A stretch of 64,000 bases of DNA, from positions 1-64,000 of the forward strand of contig JABSPM010000060.1 of assembly GCA_013215095.1 (NCBI GenBank). The letters are read 5' to 3'. The stretch comes from Flavobacteriaceae bacterium (GTDB lineage: Bacteria > Bacteroidota > Bacteroidia > Flavobacteriales > Flavobacteriaceae). Below are positions 16,661 through 26,051 of the stretch, one piece after another. The position numbers were made by a program, and so were the translations under genes. The stretch's first letter is position 1; the number at the start of each line of letters is the position of its first letter. The notes under the pieces were generated by a model. The model was not told the DNA's origin, did no database searches, and saw nothing but the letters and a program-made list of their open reading frames with translations.

Positions 16661-17851
16661 CTAATTAAGAAATTCAAAAATTCCTGCGGCACCTTGACCA
16701 GTACCAACACACATGGTAACCATACCATATTTGCCTTGCATATTACGTTTACGCATTTCGTCAAATAACTGAACGGATAGTTTTCCTCCAGTACACCCTA
16801 GTGGATGTCCAAGTGCAATGGCGCCACCATTAACGTTGATGATGTCTGGATTTAAATCCAAGGTCCTAATTACTGCCAAAGATTGTGAAGCAAAAGCCTC
16901 GTTTAATTCAATAAGTTCGACATCATTTTGTTGTAAACCTGCTTGTTTCAAGGCTTTTGGAATTGCGGCTACAGGACCTATTCCCATAATTCGTGGTGGC
17001 ACTCCGGCAGCAGCGTAACTGACTAGTCTTGCTTCTGGTGCTATGCCTAATTCTTTGACCATCGTCTCACTCATAACCATTACAAAAGCAGCACCATCAC
17101 TTGTTTGTGAAGAGTTTCCCGCTGTTACAGAGCCATTAGCAGCAAAAACTGGGCGTAATTTAGCCAGAGCTTCAGTGCTTGTGCCCCTTCGTGGACCTTC
17201 GTCTTTAGTTACTGTATATGATTTTGTGGCGCGTTTGCCTTTTCCATCTATATAGGTTTCTTCTACATCTATAGGAGCAATTTGGTCTTGAAAACGATTA
17301 CTATCCAAAGCTTTTAAAGCTTTCATGTGTGATTCATAAGCAAATTGATCTTGATCTGCTCTAGAGATATCATATTGTTGTGCTACAGCTTCTGCTGTGT
17401 TACCCATTCCCCAATAATAATCTTCATGACCAGCATTTACCAAATCGTAGTTTAATTCTGGTTTAAATCCTGTCATCGGAACAGAGCTCATACTTTCGGT
17501 TCCTCCAGCAATGATGCATTCTGCCATTCCAGATTGAATCTTTGCTACTGCCATTCCAATAGTTTCTAATCCAGAAGAGCAAAAACGGTTTACGGTTACA
17601 CCAGGGACATCAACAGAGTCTAATCCTAATAAAGAAATAATTCTAGCCATGTTTAAGCCTTGAGAGCCTTCAGGCATTGCATTACCAACTATAACATCAT
17701 CAATACGTTTAATATCAAATTCTGGTAATTTATGCATCATATATTTGATGGTTTCTGCGGCTAATTCATCAGCTCTTTTAAATCTGAACACCCCTTTTTT
17801 AGACTTTCCTACGGCTGTTCGATATCCTTTTACTATATATGCTGTTTTCAT
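16661..17851 (-). CDS. acetyl-CoA C-acyltransferase (3-ketoacyl-CoA thiolase)
   Basis: A 396-residue thiolase that splits 3-ketoacyl-CoA with CoA to give acetyl-CoA and a shortened acyl-CoA. The nucleophile is Cys91 in VNRFCSSGLETIG; His349 in GGAIALGHPLGCTGG and Cys381 in MCVGTGQGAAG complete the active site. Length is full. It lies between the dehydrogenase/hydratase gene and the acyl-CoA dehydrogenase in the operon, so the degradative (FadA-like) role is favoured over biosynthetic acetoacetyl-CoA thiolase. Confidence 0.94.
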   Translation of the reverse strand: MKTAYIVKGYRTAVGKSKKGVFRFKRADELAAETIKYMMHKLPEFDIKRIDDVIVGNAMPEGSQGLNMARIISLLGLDSVDVPGVTVNRFCSSGLETIGMAVAKIQSGMAECIIAGGTESMSSVPMTGFKPELNYDLVNAGHEDYYWGMGNTAEAVAQQYDISRADQDQFAYESHMKALKALDSNRFQDQIAPIDVEETYIDGKGKRATKSYTVTKDEGPRRGTSTEALAKLRPVFAANGSVTAGNSSQTSDGAAFVMVMSETMVKELGIAPEARLVSYAAAGVPPRIMGIGPVAAIPKALKQAGLQQNDVELIELNEAFASQSLAVIRTLDLNPDIINVNGGAIALGHPLGCTGGKLSVQLFDEMRKRNMQGKYGMVTMCVGTGQGAAGIFEFLN

Positions 17852-17932
17852 ATTTATTTTTAATTTTTAGATAATTAAACATTTTGAGGGTTAGAGTTCT
17901 TAAACAATAGAAATCTAAACATCTCATAACGT

Positions 17933-20341
17933 CTAGTTACGTAGCGGTTTACCAGTTTTTAACATATGCTGAATGCGCTCTAAGGTCTTACGTTCTGTAG
18001 ACAGGCTTAAGAAAGCTTCGCGCTCAATATCTAATAAGTATTGTTCAGTAACTTTTGTTGGTTCTGATAAATCTCCTCCAGCCATGACATAGGCTAGTTT
18101 ATTTGCAATTTTTTGATCATGTTCTGAGATGTATTTAGAAGCATTCATTGCATCGGTTCCTACTAGGAACATTCCTAATGCTTGCTTACCTAATACTAAA
18201 ATGTCATTACGTTTTACAGGTTGTGTATATCCAGCATCAGCCATTAATTTGGCATGAGCTTTTGCTGTTGCAATTTGTCTGTCTTTGTTTACTACAATGA
18301 CATCTTTTCCTTTTTGAAGAATATTAGTATCAAAAGCTTCATAAGCTGATGTTGATACTTTTGCCATTCCAATGGTTAAGAAATGTTCTTGTAAAACATT
18401 TAGTTGTACATCCCCTTTATGAAATAAATCTTGCGCTCTTAATGCCATTTCTTTAGAACCTCCACCTCCAGGGATGACACCAACACCAAACTCTACAAGG
18501 CCAATATAAGTTTCTGCAGCAGCCACAACTTTATCTGCATGTAATGATAATTCACAGCCGCCTCCAAGGGTCATACCATGTGGAGCAACGACTGTTGGAA
18601 TAGAAGAATAGCGCATGCGCATCATAGTGTCTTGGAAGTATTTGATAGCCATGTTCAATTCGTCATATTCTTGCTCAACAGCCATCATAAAAATCATACC
18701 GATGTTTGCGCCCACAGAGAAATTAGCTCCTTGATTTCCTATGACTAAACCTTCAAAATCTTTTTCGGCCAAATCTACGGCTTTATTTAAGCCTGCCAAT
18801 ACATCACCACCAATGGTATTCATTTTAGATTGGAACTCACAGTTTAAGATACCATCTCCCAGATCTTCAATCACAACTCCCGAATTTTTAAAGACTTCAT
18901 TGGTCTTTCTAATGTTATCTAGAATGATAAAGGCATCTTGTCCTGGTTTTTTAGTTTGGTGTTTTGATGGGATGTCATAATAATGCGTTGCGCCATTATC
19001 AACGGTATAGAAAGAAGAATTTCCAGAGGCAATCATATCATTTACCCAAGCAGCTGGTTGTAAGCCTTCAGCTTTCATAATTTCTATGCCTTTTTCAACG
19101 CCTATAGCATCCCAAATTTGGAAAGGACCGTGTTCCCAGCCAAACCCAGCTTTCATAGCATCATCAATCTTATAAAGTTCGTCTGTAATTTCAGGAACTC
19201 TATGAGATACATATTGAAACATCGCAGAAAAGTTCTTTCTATAGAATGTACCGGCTTTATCTTTGCCACCAATGAGAATTTTAAACCTATCAATGACATT
19301 ATCAATAGTTTTAGTTAATTCTAATGTAGCAAAATTAGCTTTCTTTTTTGAGCGATATTCCAGTGTGTCTAAATCCAATGATAGGATTTCTTTTTTGCCA
19401 GAATCGTTTACTGTTTTCTTGTAGAAGCCCTGTTTGGTTTTGCTACCTAACCAATTATTTTCCATCATGGTATTGATGAAACTTGGGAGTTTAAATAAAT
19501 CATGAGCTTCATCATTAGGACAGTTTTCATAAATTCCATTTGCTACATGAACTAAGGTGTCTAAGCCAACCACATCAACAGTTCTGAATGTTGCGGACTT
19601 TGGACGTCCAATAACTGGTCCTGTTAATTTATCTACTTCTTCAACGGTTAATCCTAATGCTTTTACCTGGTGGAATAACGACTGAATTCCAAATATTCCA
19701 ATTCTATTTCCAATAAAGGCAGGCGTATCTTTGGCGATAACAGAGGTTTTTCCAAGGAATTGCTCTCCATAGCCATTTAAAAAATCTAAAACCTGTGAAT
19801 CGGTTTTTGGACCTGGGATAATTTCGAATAATTTTAAGTAACGTGCAGGATTGAAGAAGTGTGTTCCACAGAAATGCTTTTGGAAATCTTCACTACACCC
19901 TTCACTCATAAATTTGATAGGAATCCCAGAGGTGTTTGAGGTGATTAAAGTTCCTGGTGTTCTGTGTTTTTCTAGATTCTCAAAAACCATTTTCTTGATA
20001 TCTAAGCGTTCTACAACAACCTCTATGATCCAATCTACATCTTTTACCTTCACAATATCATCTTCTAAATTACCAGTAGTTATTCTACTTGAAAAGTTTT
20101 GATGATAAATAGGAGAGGGTTTAGATTTTAAAGCATTTTTAAGCGCATCGTTTACAAGACGATTTCTTACGGCTTTGTCATCTAGAGTAAGACCTTTAGC
20201 TTTTTCGGCATTATTAAGTTCTCTAGGAACAATGTCTAAAAGTAAAACGTCAACTCCAATATTGGCAAAATGACAAGCGATTCCACTTCCCATAATTCCT
20301 GAGCCAATAACTGCTATTTTATGTATTCTACGTTTGCCCAT
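17933..20341 (-). CDS. 3-hydroxyacyl-CoA dehydrogenase / enoyl-CoA hydratase fusion
   Basis: An 802-residue bifunctional beta-oxidation enzyme. The NAD-binding 3-hydroxyacyl-CoA dehydrogenase comes first (KIAVIGSGIMGSGIACHFAN, GxGxxG at 13-18; catalytic His in FCGTHFFNPARYLKLFEI), followed by its C-terminal helical domains to about residue 420. The enoyl-CoA hydratase/isomerase domain follows at about 500-690, with GGGCELSLHADKVV and IGLVEFGVGVIPGGGGSKE supplying the two acids and oxyanion glycines. This order is the reverse of E. coli FadB. It begins six bases after the marR stop and is co-transcribed with the thiolase. Confidence 0.94.
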   Translation of the reverse strand: MGKRRIHKIAVIGSGIMGSGIACHFANIGVDVLLLDIVPRELNNAEKAKGLTLDDKAVRNRLVNDALKNALKSKPSPIYHQNFSSRITTGNLEDDIVKVKDVDWIIEVVVERLDIKKMVFENLEKHRTPGTLITSNTSGIPIKFMSEGCSEDFQKHFCGTHFFNPARYLKLFEIIPGPKTDSQVLDFLNGYGEQFLGKTSVIAKDTPAFIGNRIGIFGIQSLFHQVKALGLTVEEVDKLTGPVIGRPKSATFRTVDVVGLDTLVHVANGIYENCPNDEAHDLFKLPSFINTMMENNWLGSKTKQGFYKKTVNDSGKKEILSLDLDTLEYRSKKKANFATLELTKTIDNVIDRFKILIGGKDKAGTFYRKNFSAMFQYVSHRVPEITDELYKIDDAMKAGFGWEHGPFQIWDAIGVEKGIEIMKAEGLQPAAWVNDMIASGNSSFYTVDNGATHYYDIPSKHQTKKPGQDAFIILDNIRKTNEVFKNSGVVIEDLGDGILNCEFQSKMNTIGGDVLAGLNKAVDLAEKDFEGLVIGNQGANFSVGANIGMIFMMAVEQEYDELNMAIKYFQDTMMRMRYSSIPTVVAPHGMTLGGGCELSLHADKVVAAAETYIGLVEFGVGVIPGGGGSKEMALRAQDLFHKGDVQLNVLQEHFLTIGMAKVSTSAYEAFDTNILQKGKDVIVVNKDRQIATAKAHAKLMADAGYTQPVKRNDILVLGKQALGMFLVGTDAMNASKYISEHDQKIANKLAYVMAGGDLSEPTKVTEQYLLDIEREAFLSLSTERKTLERIQHMLKTGKPLRN

Positions 20342-20347
20342 TATAAA

Positions 20348-20797
20348 TTAAAATGTGTTCTTTTTGTTATATATTTTTTTGTTTGAAATCATTTCGTTGA
20401 TAGTTTCTGCAACTTCGTAAAAGTGGTTCAGCTTTTCTTCGGAGACATTACTTTTAATGGCTTCATTAAAAATGATGACGCGATCTTTTGAATATGCTCT
20501 TTTTTCTCGTCCAAAATCTGTTAAATGAATTAAAACACCACGACCGTCTTCTGGGTTAGGTTTGCGCTCTATAAGCTGTAATGCTTCCATACGCTTCAAG
20601 ATCCGTGAAAGACTAGTAGCCTCCATACCCATTTTTGGACCTAGAGCTGTAGATGGTGTACCATGTTCTGGATCAATACTTAACAAGGTAAATCCGGTTG
20701 CCATAGTTGTACCAAACTTTGCGGCTTGCTCGTTATACATTTTATTTACCGTTAACCATGTGGTTCTTAGTATATAATCTATTGTTTTGTCTTTCAT
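20348..20797 (-). CDS. MarR-family regulator, probable control gene of the fatty-acid operon
   Basis: A winged-helix regulator of 149 residues from the ATG at 20795-20797 (MKDKTIDYILRTTW). A start seven codons earlier at 20818 is open but would overlap the -7 promoter box, so the shorter form is preferred. The core GMEATSLSRILKRMEALQLIERKPNPEDGRG is the recognition helix and wing; the family dimerises through its terminal helices and commonly releases DNA on binding a small ligand. It heads the beta-oxidation operon and two palindromic boxes sit at its own promoter. Autorepression relieved by acyl-CoA is an inference from this arrangement. Confidence 0.88.
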   Translation of the reverse strand: MKDKTIDYILRTTWLTVNKMYNEQAAKFGTTMATGFTLLSIDPEHGTPSTALGPKMGMEATSLSRILKRMEALQLIERKPNPEDGRGVLIHLTDFGREKRAYSKDRVIIFNEAIKSNVSEEKLNHFYEVAETINEMISNKKIYNKKNTF

Positions 20798-20815
20798 AGT
20801 TTTTATAAGGATGCT

Positions 20816-20823
20816 CAAATATA
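20816..20823 (-). promoter_or_regulatory. -7 box of the marR-fad operon
   Basis: On the minus strand this reads TATATTTG, an exact TAnnTTTG element. Transcription would begin about 15 bases before the ATG at 20797. The expected -33 position is occupied by the first MarR-like box. Confidence 0.6.
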
Positions 20824-20830
20824 GTAAAAT

Positions 20831-20850
20831 TTATTATGCACGCATAGTAA
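20831..20850. promoter_or_regulatory. MarR-type operator box 1 (imperfect palindrome)
   Basis: TTATTATGCACGCATAGTAA pairs at eight of ten positions and shares TTATGC/GCATA arms with box 2. It covers the -33 region, so a bound dimer would block RNA polymerase. Confidence 0.6.
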
Positions 20851-20861
20851 TTTGTGTAAAA

Positions 20862-20877
20862 ATTATGCATGCATAAT
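20862..20877. promoter_or_regulatory. MarR-type operator box 2 (perfect palindrome)
   Basis: ATTATGCATGCATAAT is a perfect 16-base palindrome, centred about 29 bases from box 1, just upstream of the promoter. Confidence 0.65.
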
Positions 20878-21248
20878 AAAAATATGTATTTATTTTCAGT
20901 AGTGTTATGTCTTTTTAGGCTATACAAAAAGAATGAGTGCATTATAAAATAAAACGTAGCGAGAGTTATTACGGCAACTACAGTAAGTCATTGTATAGCT
21001 CTAGTTTAATGTTACATTGTTATGATTGGTATCAGGGAAAACACTTAGTCCGTTTTTTGAGTGGTAATGCCATATAGATTTTGTAGGGTATACTAGTAGT
21101 TGCTTAAGTATATACATGATTATGCGTTTTTAACCTCTTGCTTTCGGATGGCAAGATGTTTGTGATATGATATTCCTCTGTATAATCTCTTTAATTGATA
21201 GCTAAAGCTAGGGTTTATTTTCGGCAGTTTACTTCAATTAAAATAAAT
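20878..21248. other. gene-free stretch between marR operators and acyl-CoA synthetase
   Basis: No gene, repeat or clear terminator is seen. It forms the distal upstream region of the marR operon and the 3' region of the acyl-CoA synthetase gene. Confidence 0.5.
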
Positions 21249-23021
21249 TTAGCAATTATATATGTTGTTATATAAGTCTATGTATTTATTTTTGATGACC
21301 TCTCTTTTCATTTTCATAGTTGGCGTAAGGTGACCATCTTCAATCGACCATATATCTGGCGTGAGTTCAAACTTTTTGACCTGTTCCCATTTTCCAAAAT
21401 TGGTGTTGCATTTGTCAATTTCTTTTTGAATTCGAGTTCTAATAATATCCGATGCAATAATTTCTTGTTTTGATGTACCTATGTTTTGTTGTTTTCTTTC
21501 AATCCAATCTTTAACAAATTCAAAATTGAGTTGCAGTATTACTGCTGGCATTTTTTCGCCTTCACCAACCACCATTGCCTGTTCTATAAAATGTGATTCT
21601 TTGAGTTCATTTTCAATCAGGGTAGGAATGACATATTTACCACCGGAAGTTTTGAACATTTCTTTTTTACGTCCAGTAATTTTAAGGAAACCATCCTTGT
21701 CTAGAGTTCCTTTGTCGCCAGTATGAAAATAATCACCAGTCATTACGCTAGCTGTTTTTTCAGGGTCTTTATAATAGCCCATCATGACATTAGGTCCTTT
21801 AATTAATATTTCGCCATCTTCCGCAATTTTTACTTCGACATTTTTAATAGGTTTTCCCACACTTCCAATTCGGAAATGTTCATCTTTATACATACCAACA
21901 GCAACAACTGGAGAAGTTTCCGTAAGACCATAACCTTCCATAACCATCATATTGGCAGCACAGAAAACTCGTGACAATCTTGGACGTAATGGAGCACTGC
22001 CAGAAACCATTGTTCTAAGTTGGCCTCCGAGTGCTTCTTGCCACTTTTTAAAAATGAGTCGTCGTGCTATTTTTAATTTAAATTCATACCACCAACCATT
22101 AGCTTTATAAGGTTCATATTGTTCGCCAAGTTGAATAGCCCAGTAAAATAACATGCGTTTAATGCCTGAAAGTTCATCGCCTTTAGCATATATTTTATCA
22201 AACACTTTCTCTAGTAATCTAGGGACTACACTCATTAAGTGTGGTTGGATTTCTTTGGCATTATCCCCAATTTTATCTATGGCTTCAGCAAAATATATTT
22301 GTAAACCATTATACTGGTAGAGATAGATTAACAAACGTTCGAAAATATGACAAATAGGAAGAAAACTTAAGACTCTAGTTTCTTCTTTTAAAATTGGTAA
22401 TCGAGGTGCGCTATCTAGGGCATTACTGGTAATGTTCCAATGTGATAACATAACACCTTTAGGTTTTCCCGTAGTACCAGAAGTATAGATTATGGTTGCT
22501 AAGTCTTCTGGTTTTACCGCATCTTTTCTCGCTTCAACTTCAGGTTGAGTAGATGTATCTTTTCCAAGTTCAAATAATTCGGAATAATGCTTACATCCTT
22601 TAATATGGTCAAAAGAATATATGGCTTTAAGTGACGTGTTTCCTTTAATCTTATTAATTTTTTTTAGGACTTCTTCATCAGACACAAAACAGTAAATAGA
22701 TTCACTGTGATTTAAAACGTATTCATAGTCTTCTGAAGAAATCGTTGGGTAAATAGGGATGTTTTGTGCGCCAATTTGGAGGATGCCAATATCTGTGATA
22801 TTCCATTCTGTTCTATTTGTGGATGAGATTATGGCAATTTTATCGTTTTTATTTACACCTAATTTAAGTAAAGCTCTGCTCAAAGCATTTGCTTTGTCAA
22901 TATATTCTTGTGTTGATGTTTTTACCCATTTACCATCATATTTGGTTACCAAAGCAGCATCTAAATTGTATGTTTCTAATTGGTAATAAGGAAAGTCAAA
23001 TAATCTTGTAACCTCTGTCAT
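21249..23021 (-). CDS. long-chain acyl-CoA synthetase (AMP-binding)
   Basis: A 590-residue adenylating enzyme that activates free fatty acids with ATP and CoA. The phosphate-binding loop YTSGTTGKPKG is at 179-189; EGYGLTETSP and HTGDKGTLDKDGFLKITGRKKEMFKTSGGKYV give the A5 and A7-A8 motifs, and a C-terminal Lys region follows. The long insertion between the core halves and the overall length fit the eukaryote-like FAA/long-chain branch common in Bacteroidota. It lies upstream of and parallel to the beta-oxidation operon and supplies its substrates. A weak copy of the MarR-type box is found at 23294, in its upstream region. Confidence 0.92.
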   Translation of the reverse strand: MTEVTRLFDFPYYQLETYNLDAALVTKYDGKWVKTSTQEYIDKANALSRALLKLGVNKNDKIAIISSTNRTEWNITDIGILQIGAQNIPIYPTISSEDYEYVLNHSESIYCFVSDEEVLKKINKIKGNTSLKAIYSFDHIKGCKHYSELFELGKDTSTQPEVEARKDAVKPEDLATIIYTSGTTGKPKGVMLSHWNITSNALDSAPRLPILKEETRVLSFLPICHIFERLLIYLYQYNGLQIYFAEAIDKIGDNAKEIQPHLMSVVPRLLEKVFDKIYAKGDELSGIKRMLFYWAIQLGEQYEPYKANGWWYEFKLKIARRLIFKKWQEALGGQLRTMVSGSAPLRPRLSRVFCAANMMVMEGYGLTETSPVVAVGMYKDEHFRIGSVGKPIKNVEVKIAEDGEILIKGPNVMMGYYKDPEKTASVMTGDYFHTGDKGTLDKDGFLKITGRKKEMFKTSGGKYVIPTLIENELKESHFIEQAMVVGEGEKMPAVILQLNFEFVKDWIERKQQNIGTSKQEIIASDIIRTRIQKEIDKCNTNFGKWEQVKKFELTPDIWSIEDGHLTPTMKMKREVIKNKYIDLYNNIYNC

Positions 23022-23331
23022 GTGCTATAAAAGTTTTGAGAGTGGTAAAGTATAAAATTTAAATAAGAATTCAAATTTAGAAGCAGTCAATCCTATGGAT
23101 TTATGTTCTAAGTGTCTTTATTAGATGTTTTTTTGGACGAAATGCATTTGAATAGATGTACTCTTGATGTATTTTGATAGGACTGTCCTATTTGCAAATT
23201 ATACGACCAGATATGTCAATTTATTTTGCGATACTATAGTTTAGTAAGTATCTTTTATGAGCTAGTATTATATAAATTAATTTAACATCATTTTTATGCA
23301 TGCAATGATGTGAAATGGTGAATGTTTAATT
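23022..23331. other. upstream region of the acyl-CoA synthetase
   Basis: No gene is seen. The notable content is a TTATGCATGCAATG motif at 23294-23307, eleven leading bases identical to the core of the marR box 2, embedded between CATCATT and AATGATG arms (23286-23310). Confidence 0.5.
23294..23307. promoter_or_regulatory. possible third MarR-type box
   Basis: TTATGCATGCAATG keeps the TGCATGCA core and left arm of the operator at 20862 but loses symmetry at the right end. It lies about 270 bases before the acyl-CoA synthetase ATG, further away than a simple repressor site would be. Confidence 0.35.
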
Positions 23332-23363
23332 AAAAAGGAGCTAAATATACTTTAGCCCCTTTG
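23332..23363 (-). terminator. terminator of the zinc carboxypeptidase gene
   Basis: On the minus strand, AAAGGGGCTAAA and TTTAGCTCCTTT pair with one mismatch around a five-base loop and run into further T residues, 24 bases after the carboxypeptidase stop. Confidence 0.8.
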
Positions 23364-23386
23364 TTAAGTTATGGTATTTAGATGCT

Positions 23387-25813
23387 TTATTCTTTAATAA
23401 TTTTAAAGGTGCGTTGCGCATCTTTTGATGAAATCCTTAAAAGGTATAAGCCTTTAGAAAATGGTTCTAAACTTAAGCTGTGATCTCCAGATAGCTTTAG
23501 GTCTTTATGGATTAACTGACCTTGAATAGCGTAAAGAGAAATACTATAATCTTCAAGTCTTGTATTTATGGTTAATATATCATTTGTTGGATTTGGATAT
23601 ATAAGCATTTTGTCTAGTGCTACAGAAGAGACACTTAAATTGTCTTGTATGGTTTTAATTTGAAGATCATCAAAGTAAAAACCATCATGATTTACAGAAC
23701 CATCACTAATAAGCTTGAATTGAATAAGAATAGAAGCCCCTAAGTAATCACTTAAATTAATTTCTTCTAGAACCCACGTATTTTGGTTAGCATCATAAAC
23801 AGGCTCATTCTGCGCATCATTTTGAGTAATGACACCATTGTTAGTGAATTTTCCACATTGCGGAGTCCAATTGTTACCATTATCTGATGATATTTCGAGT
23901 TGGACGTAATCATAATTGTCCTCTATATTCCATTTGGCATAAAAGCTCAATTGTGCTACTATTGCATTTGTTAGATCTATTGGTGTAGCTAAGGTAATGC
24001 TACTATTTTCCATACTATCATAATTAGAACTTGGAGAATCTGTAATAGAACTGGAGGCAGAAACATAATCTTCTGTTGTAGTACCCCAACCATTGTTTAT
24101 CCAATTTGTAGTAAGGTCATTCGCAACTTCATCAAAAATTATAGAGGTTGATCCATATATTTTTGTAATGGTTTTTGTGGTTTGGAAAAGCCCATTGTTC
24201 ACTATAAATTCGTAAATTATTTCATCTCCATTGTTAATCGCATTGTCTAGAGTTATTACTATATTGTCTGTTGCAATGTCACCTATATTCATACTGTTAT
24301 GAGAATTGCCTGTGCCAACATTTATAATATTCGCAGAAACAGGATTGACGGTTACGGTGAAGTCACCTGGGTTAGATAATCCAATGCGCTGTATGGTGTA
24401 GTCTGCATTAAATGTCGTAGTTTCAATAAAAGAAGGAGCTGTGTCCTTAACATTAGCGTAATTATGAAGTAACTTGGCTGCGGTAATATTATGATACATC
24501 ATGCTTTTACAAATGCCTTCAATAGAAGAGGCAGCAGGCCAAAAAGAACTTCCAATTTCTGGAGTCATTGCATAGATTTTATTCCTTGTGCCACCAGATT
24601 CTGTTGTTAGCATGTCGTACATAAAATCATCGCTATCTCCAGATGCTGGATAAAGCTCAGAACTAATAATGTTGCTATAGCCATTTTGCTCAACCAATAC
24701 TCCCGAAATTAATTTAAAGAGATCATCTTCTAAAGTGGGTTTATTATAATCGTAGCCAAAAGGATATAACAATAAATTACTATAGGTATGATTATTTAAT
24801 GCTATAGAAAAATTGTGTGTCTCGGTAAAATAGCGGATAGCTCTATTTTCCGCCTCGGAAAATGGTCCTGTACCAGCAAAGGTGTCATCATTTTGATTAT
24901 TGGATGTTCCTGTTGTATTCCATACTTCGTTCCCTTCACTTGTTATATAAGAATAGTTTCTGTTGTTGTCTACCCCATGACCATCACGTCTGTTTTTTCT
25001 CCAGTTACCACCGCCATTGGGGTCGGTAGTTTCGTTATAGACGTAACCATCCGGGTTAATACATGGCACAAAATAGAGCTCTGTATTATCTACAATTGTT
25101 TTTATTTCATCGCTGGTATCATAATTCTCTAGTAAATACCACATATAGAAGATAGTCTGTTGTAAAGATGCAGGTTCTCGTGCATGATGTATGGCAGTGT
25201 ATAGAATTTGAGGTTCGCTTGGTTCGTCTGTATTAGGGTTGTCTGAGATTTTAACCCATTGCAAATAGCGTCCTTCATGAGTTTCATGTTTGTGCGGGCT
25301 TGACGTGTCTGCGGGGTCTTTGATATCCGCTCTAACTGTTATCAAATTTGGATATAAGTTTGACATGTCGTCTAATTCCTGAAGCATTTCGCTGTAGGTA
25401 TAAAATCCACCAAAATCATTACCTGGTTTGATGTCATAATTCACAGGCGTTTCATAGTTAATCGTGCCATCACTAGAACTACAAGATGCATTTCTTGTAT
25501 GATGTTTATGATGGTCATGATCATGGGCGTTTAAGTTCCTTTTAAGGTAAAAGGATTTAACATCATTAATAATGATTTCTACGTTATGACCAAGGTCTTT
25601 TGCGATTTTAAGATCACCATCTGTGAAATCAGATTCTATAAATATGTTTTTTTTATGATTACCATGATCTATTGCTATTCCAGCATCGGATAGTTTTTTC
25701 AAGCTCTTCATGCTGGAATAATAAATGCGGGCACGATGCACTTTTTCATTTACATTTTGTGAAAAAATTGCACTTACGCTAATAAGAATTAGAAAAGTTA
25801 GAAGTTTCTTCAT
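23387..25813 (-). CDS. secreted M14-family zinc carboxypeptidase with type A T9SS sorting domain
   Basis: An 808-residue exported peptidase. Residues 1-18 are a signal peptide; a His-rich propeptide region (DHDHHKHH) comes near residue 100. The M14 zinc ligands are in TAIHHAREPASL (HxxE) and the later LNNHTYSNLLLYP His, with NPDGYVYN and NRRDGHGVDNNRNY as substrate-binding stretches. After the catalytic domain (about 150-455) come beta-sandwich modules for binding, and the last 75 residues (LIYPNPTNDILTI to the Lys-rich end) are the Por-type A sorting signal that sends the protein through the type IX system to the cell surface. It likely trims peptides for nutrition. Confidence 0.94.
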   Translation of the reverse strand: MKKLLTFLILISVSAIFSQNVNEKVHRARIYYSSMKSLKKLSDAGIAIDHGNHKKNIFIESDFTDGDLKIAKDLGHNVEIIINDVKSFYLKRNLNAHDHDHHKHHTRNASCSSSDGTINYETPVNYDIKPGNDFGGFYTYSEMLQELDDMSNLYPNLITVRADIKDPADTSSPHKHETHEGRYLQWVKISDNPNTDEPSEPQILYTAIHHAREPASLQQTIFYMWYLLENYDTSDEIKTIVDNTELYFVPCINPDGYVYNETTDPNGGGNWRKNRRDGHGVDNNRNYSYITSEGNEVWNTTGTSNNQNDDTFAGTGPFSEAENRAIRYFTETHNFSIALNNHTYSNLLLYPFGYDYNKPTLEDDLFKLISGVLVEQNGYSNIISSELYPASGDSDDFMYDMLTTESGGTRNKIYAMTPEIGSSFWPAASSIEGICKSMMYHNITAAKLLHNYANVKDTAPSFIETTTFNADYTIQRIGLSNPGDFTVTVNPVSANIINVGTGNSHNSMNIGDIATDNIVITLDNAINNGDEIIYEFIVNNGLFQTTKTITKIYGSTSIIFDEVANDLTTNWINNGWGTTTEDYVSASSSITDSPSSNYDSMENSSITLATPIDLTNAIVAQLSFYAKWNIEDNYDYVQLEISSDNGNNWTPQCGKFTNNGVITQNDAQNEPVYDANQNTWVLEEINLSDYLGASILIQFKLISDGSVNHDGFYFDDLQIKTIQDNLSVSSVALDKMLIYPNPTNDILTINTRLEDYSISLYAIQGQLIHKDLKLSGDHSLSLEPFSKGLYLLRISSKDAQRTFKIIKE

Positions 25814-26051
25814 TTTTTTTTGTACAAAATAAAGAAAATACTAATTGCATATTATTTTTTTTGATTTTTTTTTAGATGAATATATGGAGCTAAATAGCTG
25901 TAATCTCATATTTAAATTATTGGTTTATTGTATGTGTTGTCAACTAAAGCTATGGTTTTTATAGTTTTAATGTTTGATTTTCAGGCAAATAAAATAGCCT
26001 GCTTTTAGATGTTAGCAATTTGAAAAAAATATAATTATAAGAATTGCGATT

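Noticed and set aside
20798-20818. Upstream ATG for the MarR regulator
   Set aside because: It overlaps the predicted -7 promoter box, so an mRNA from that promoter could not contain it.
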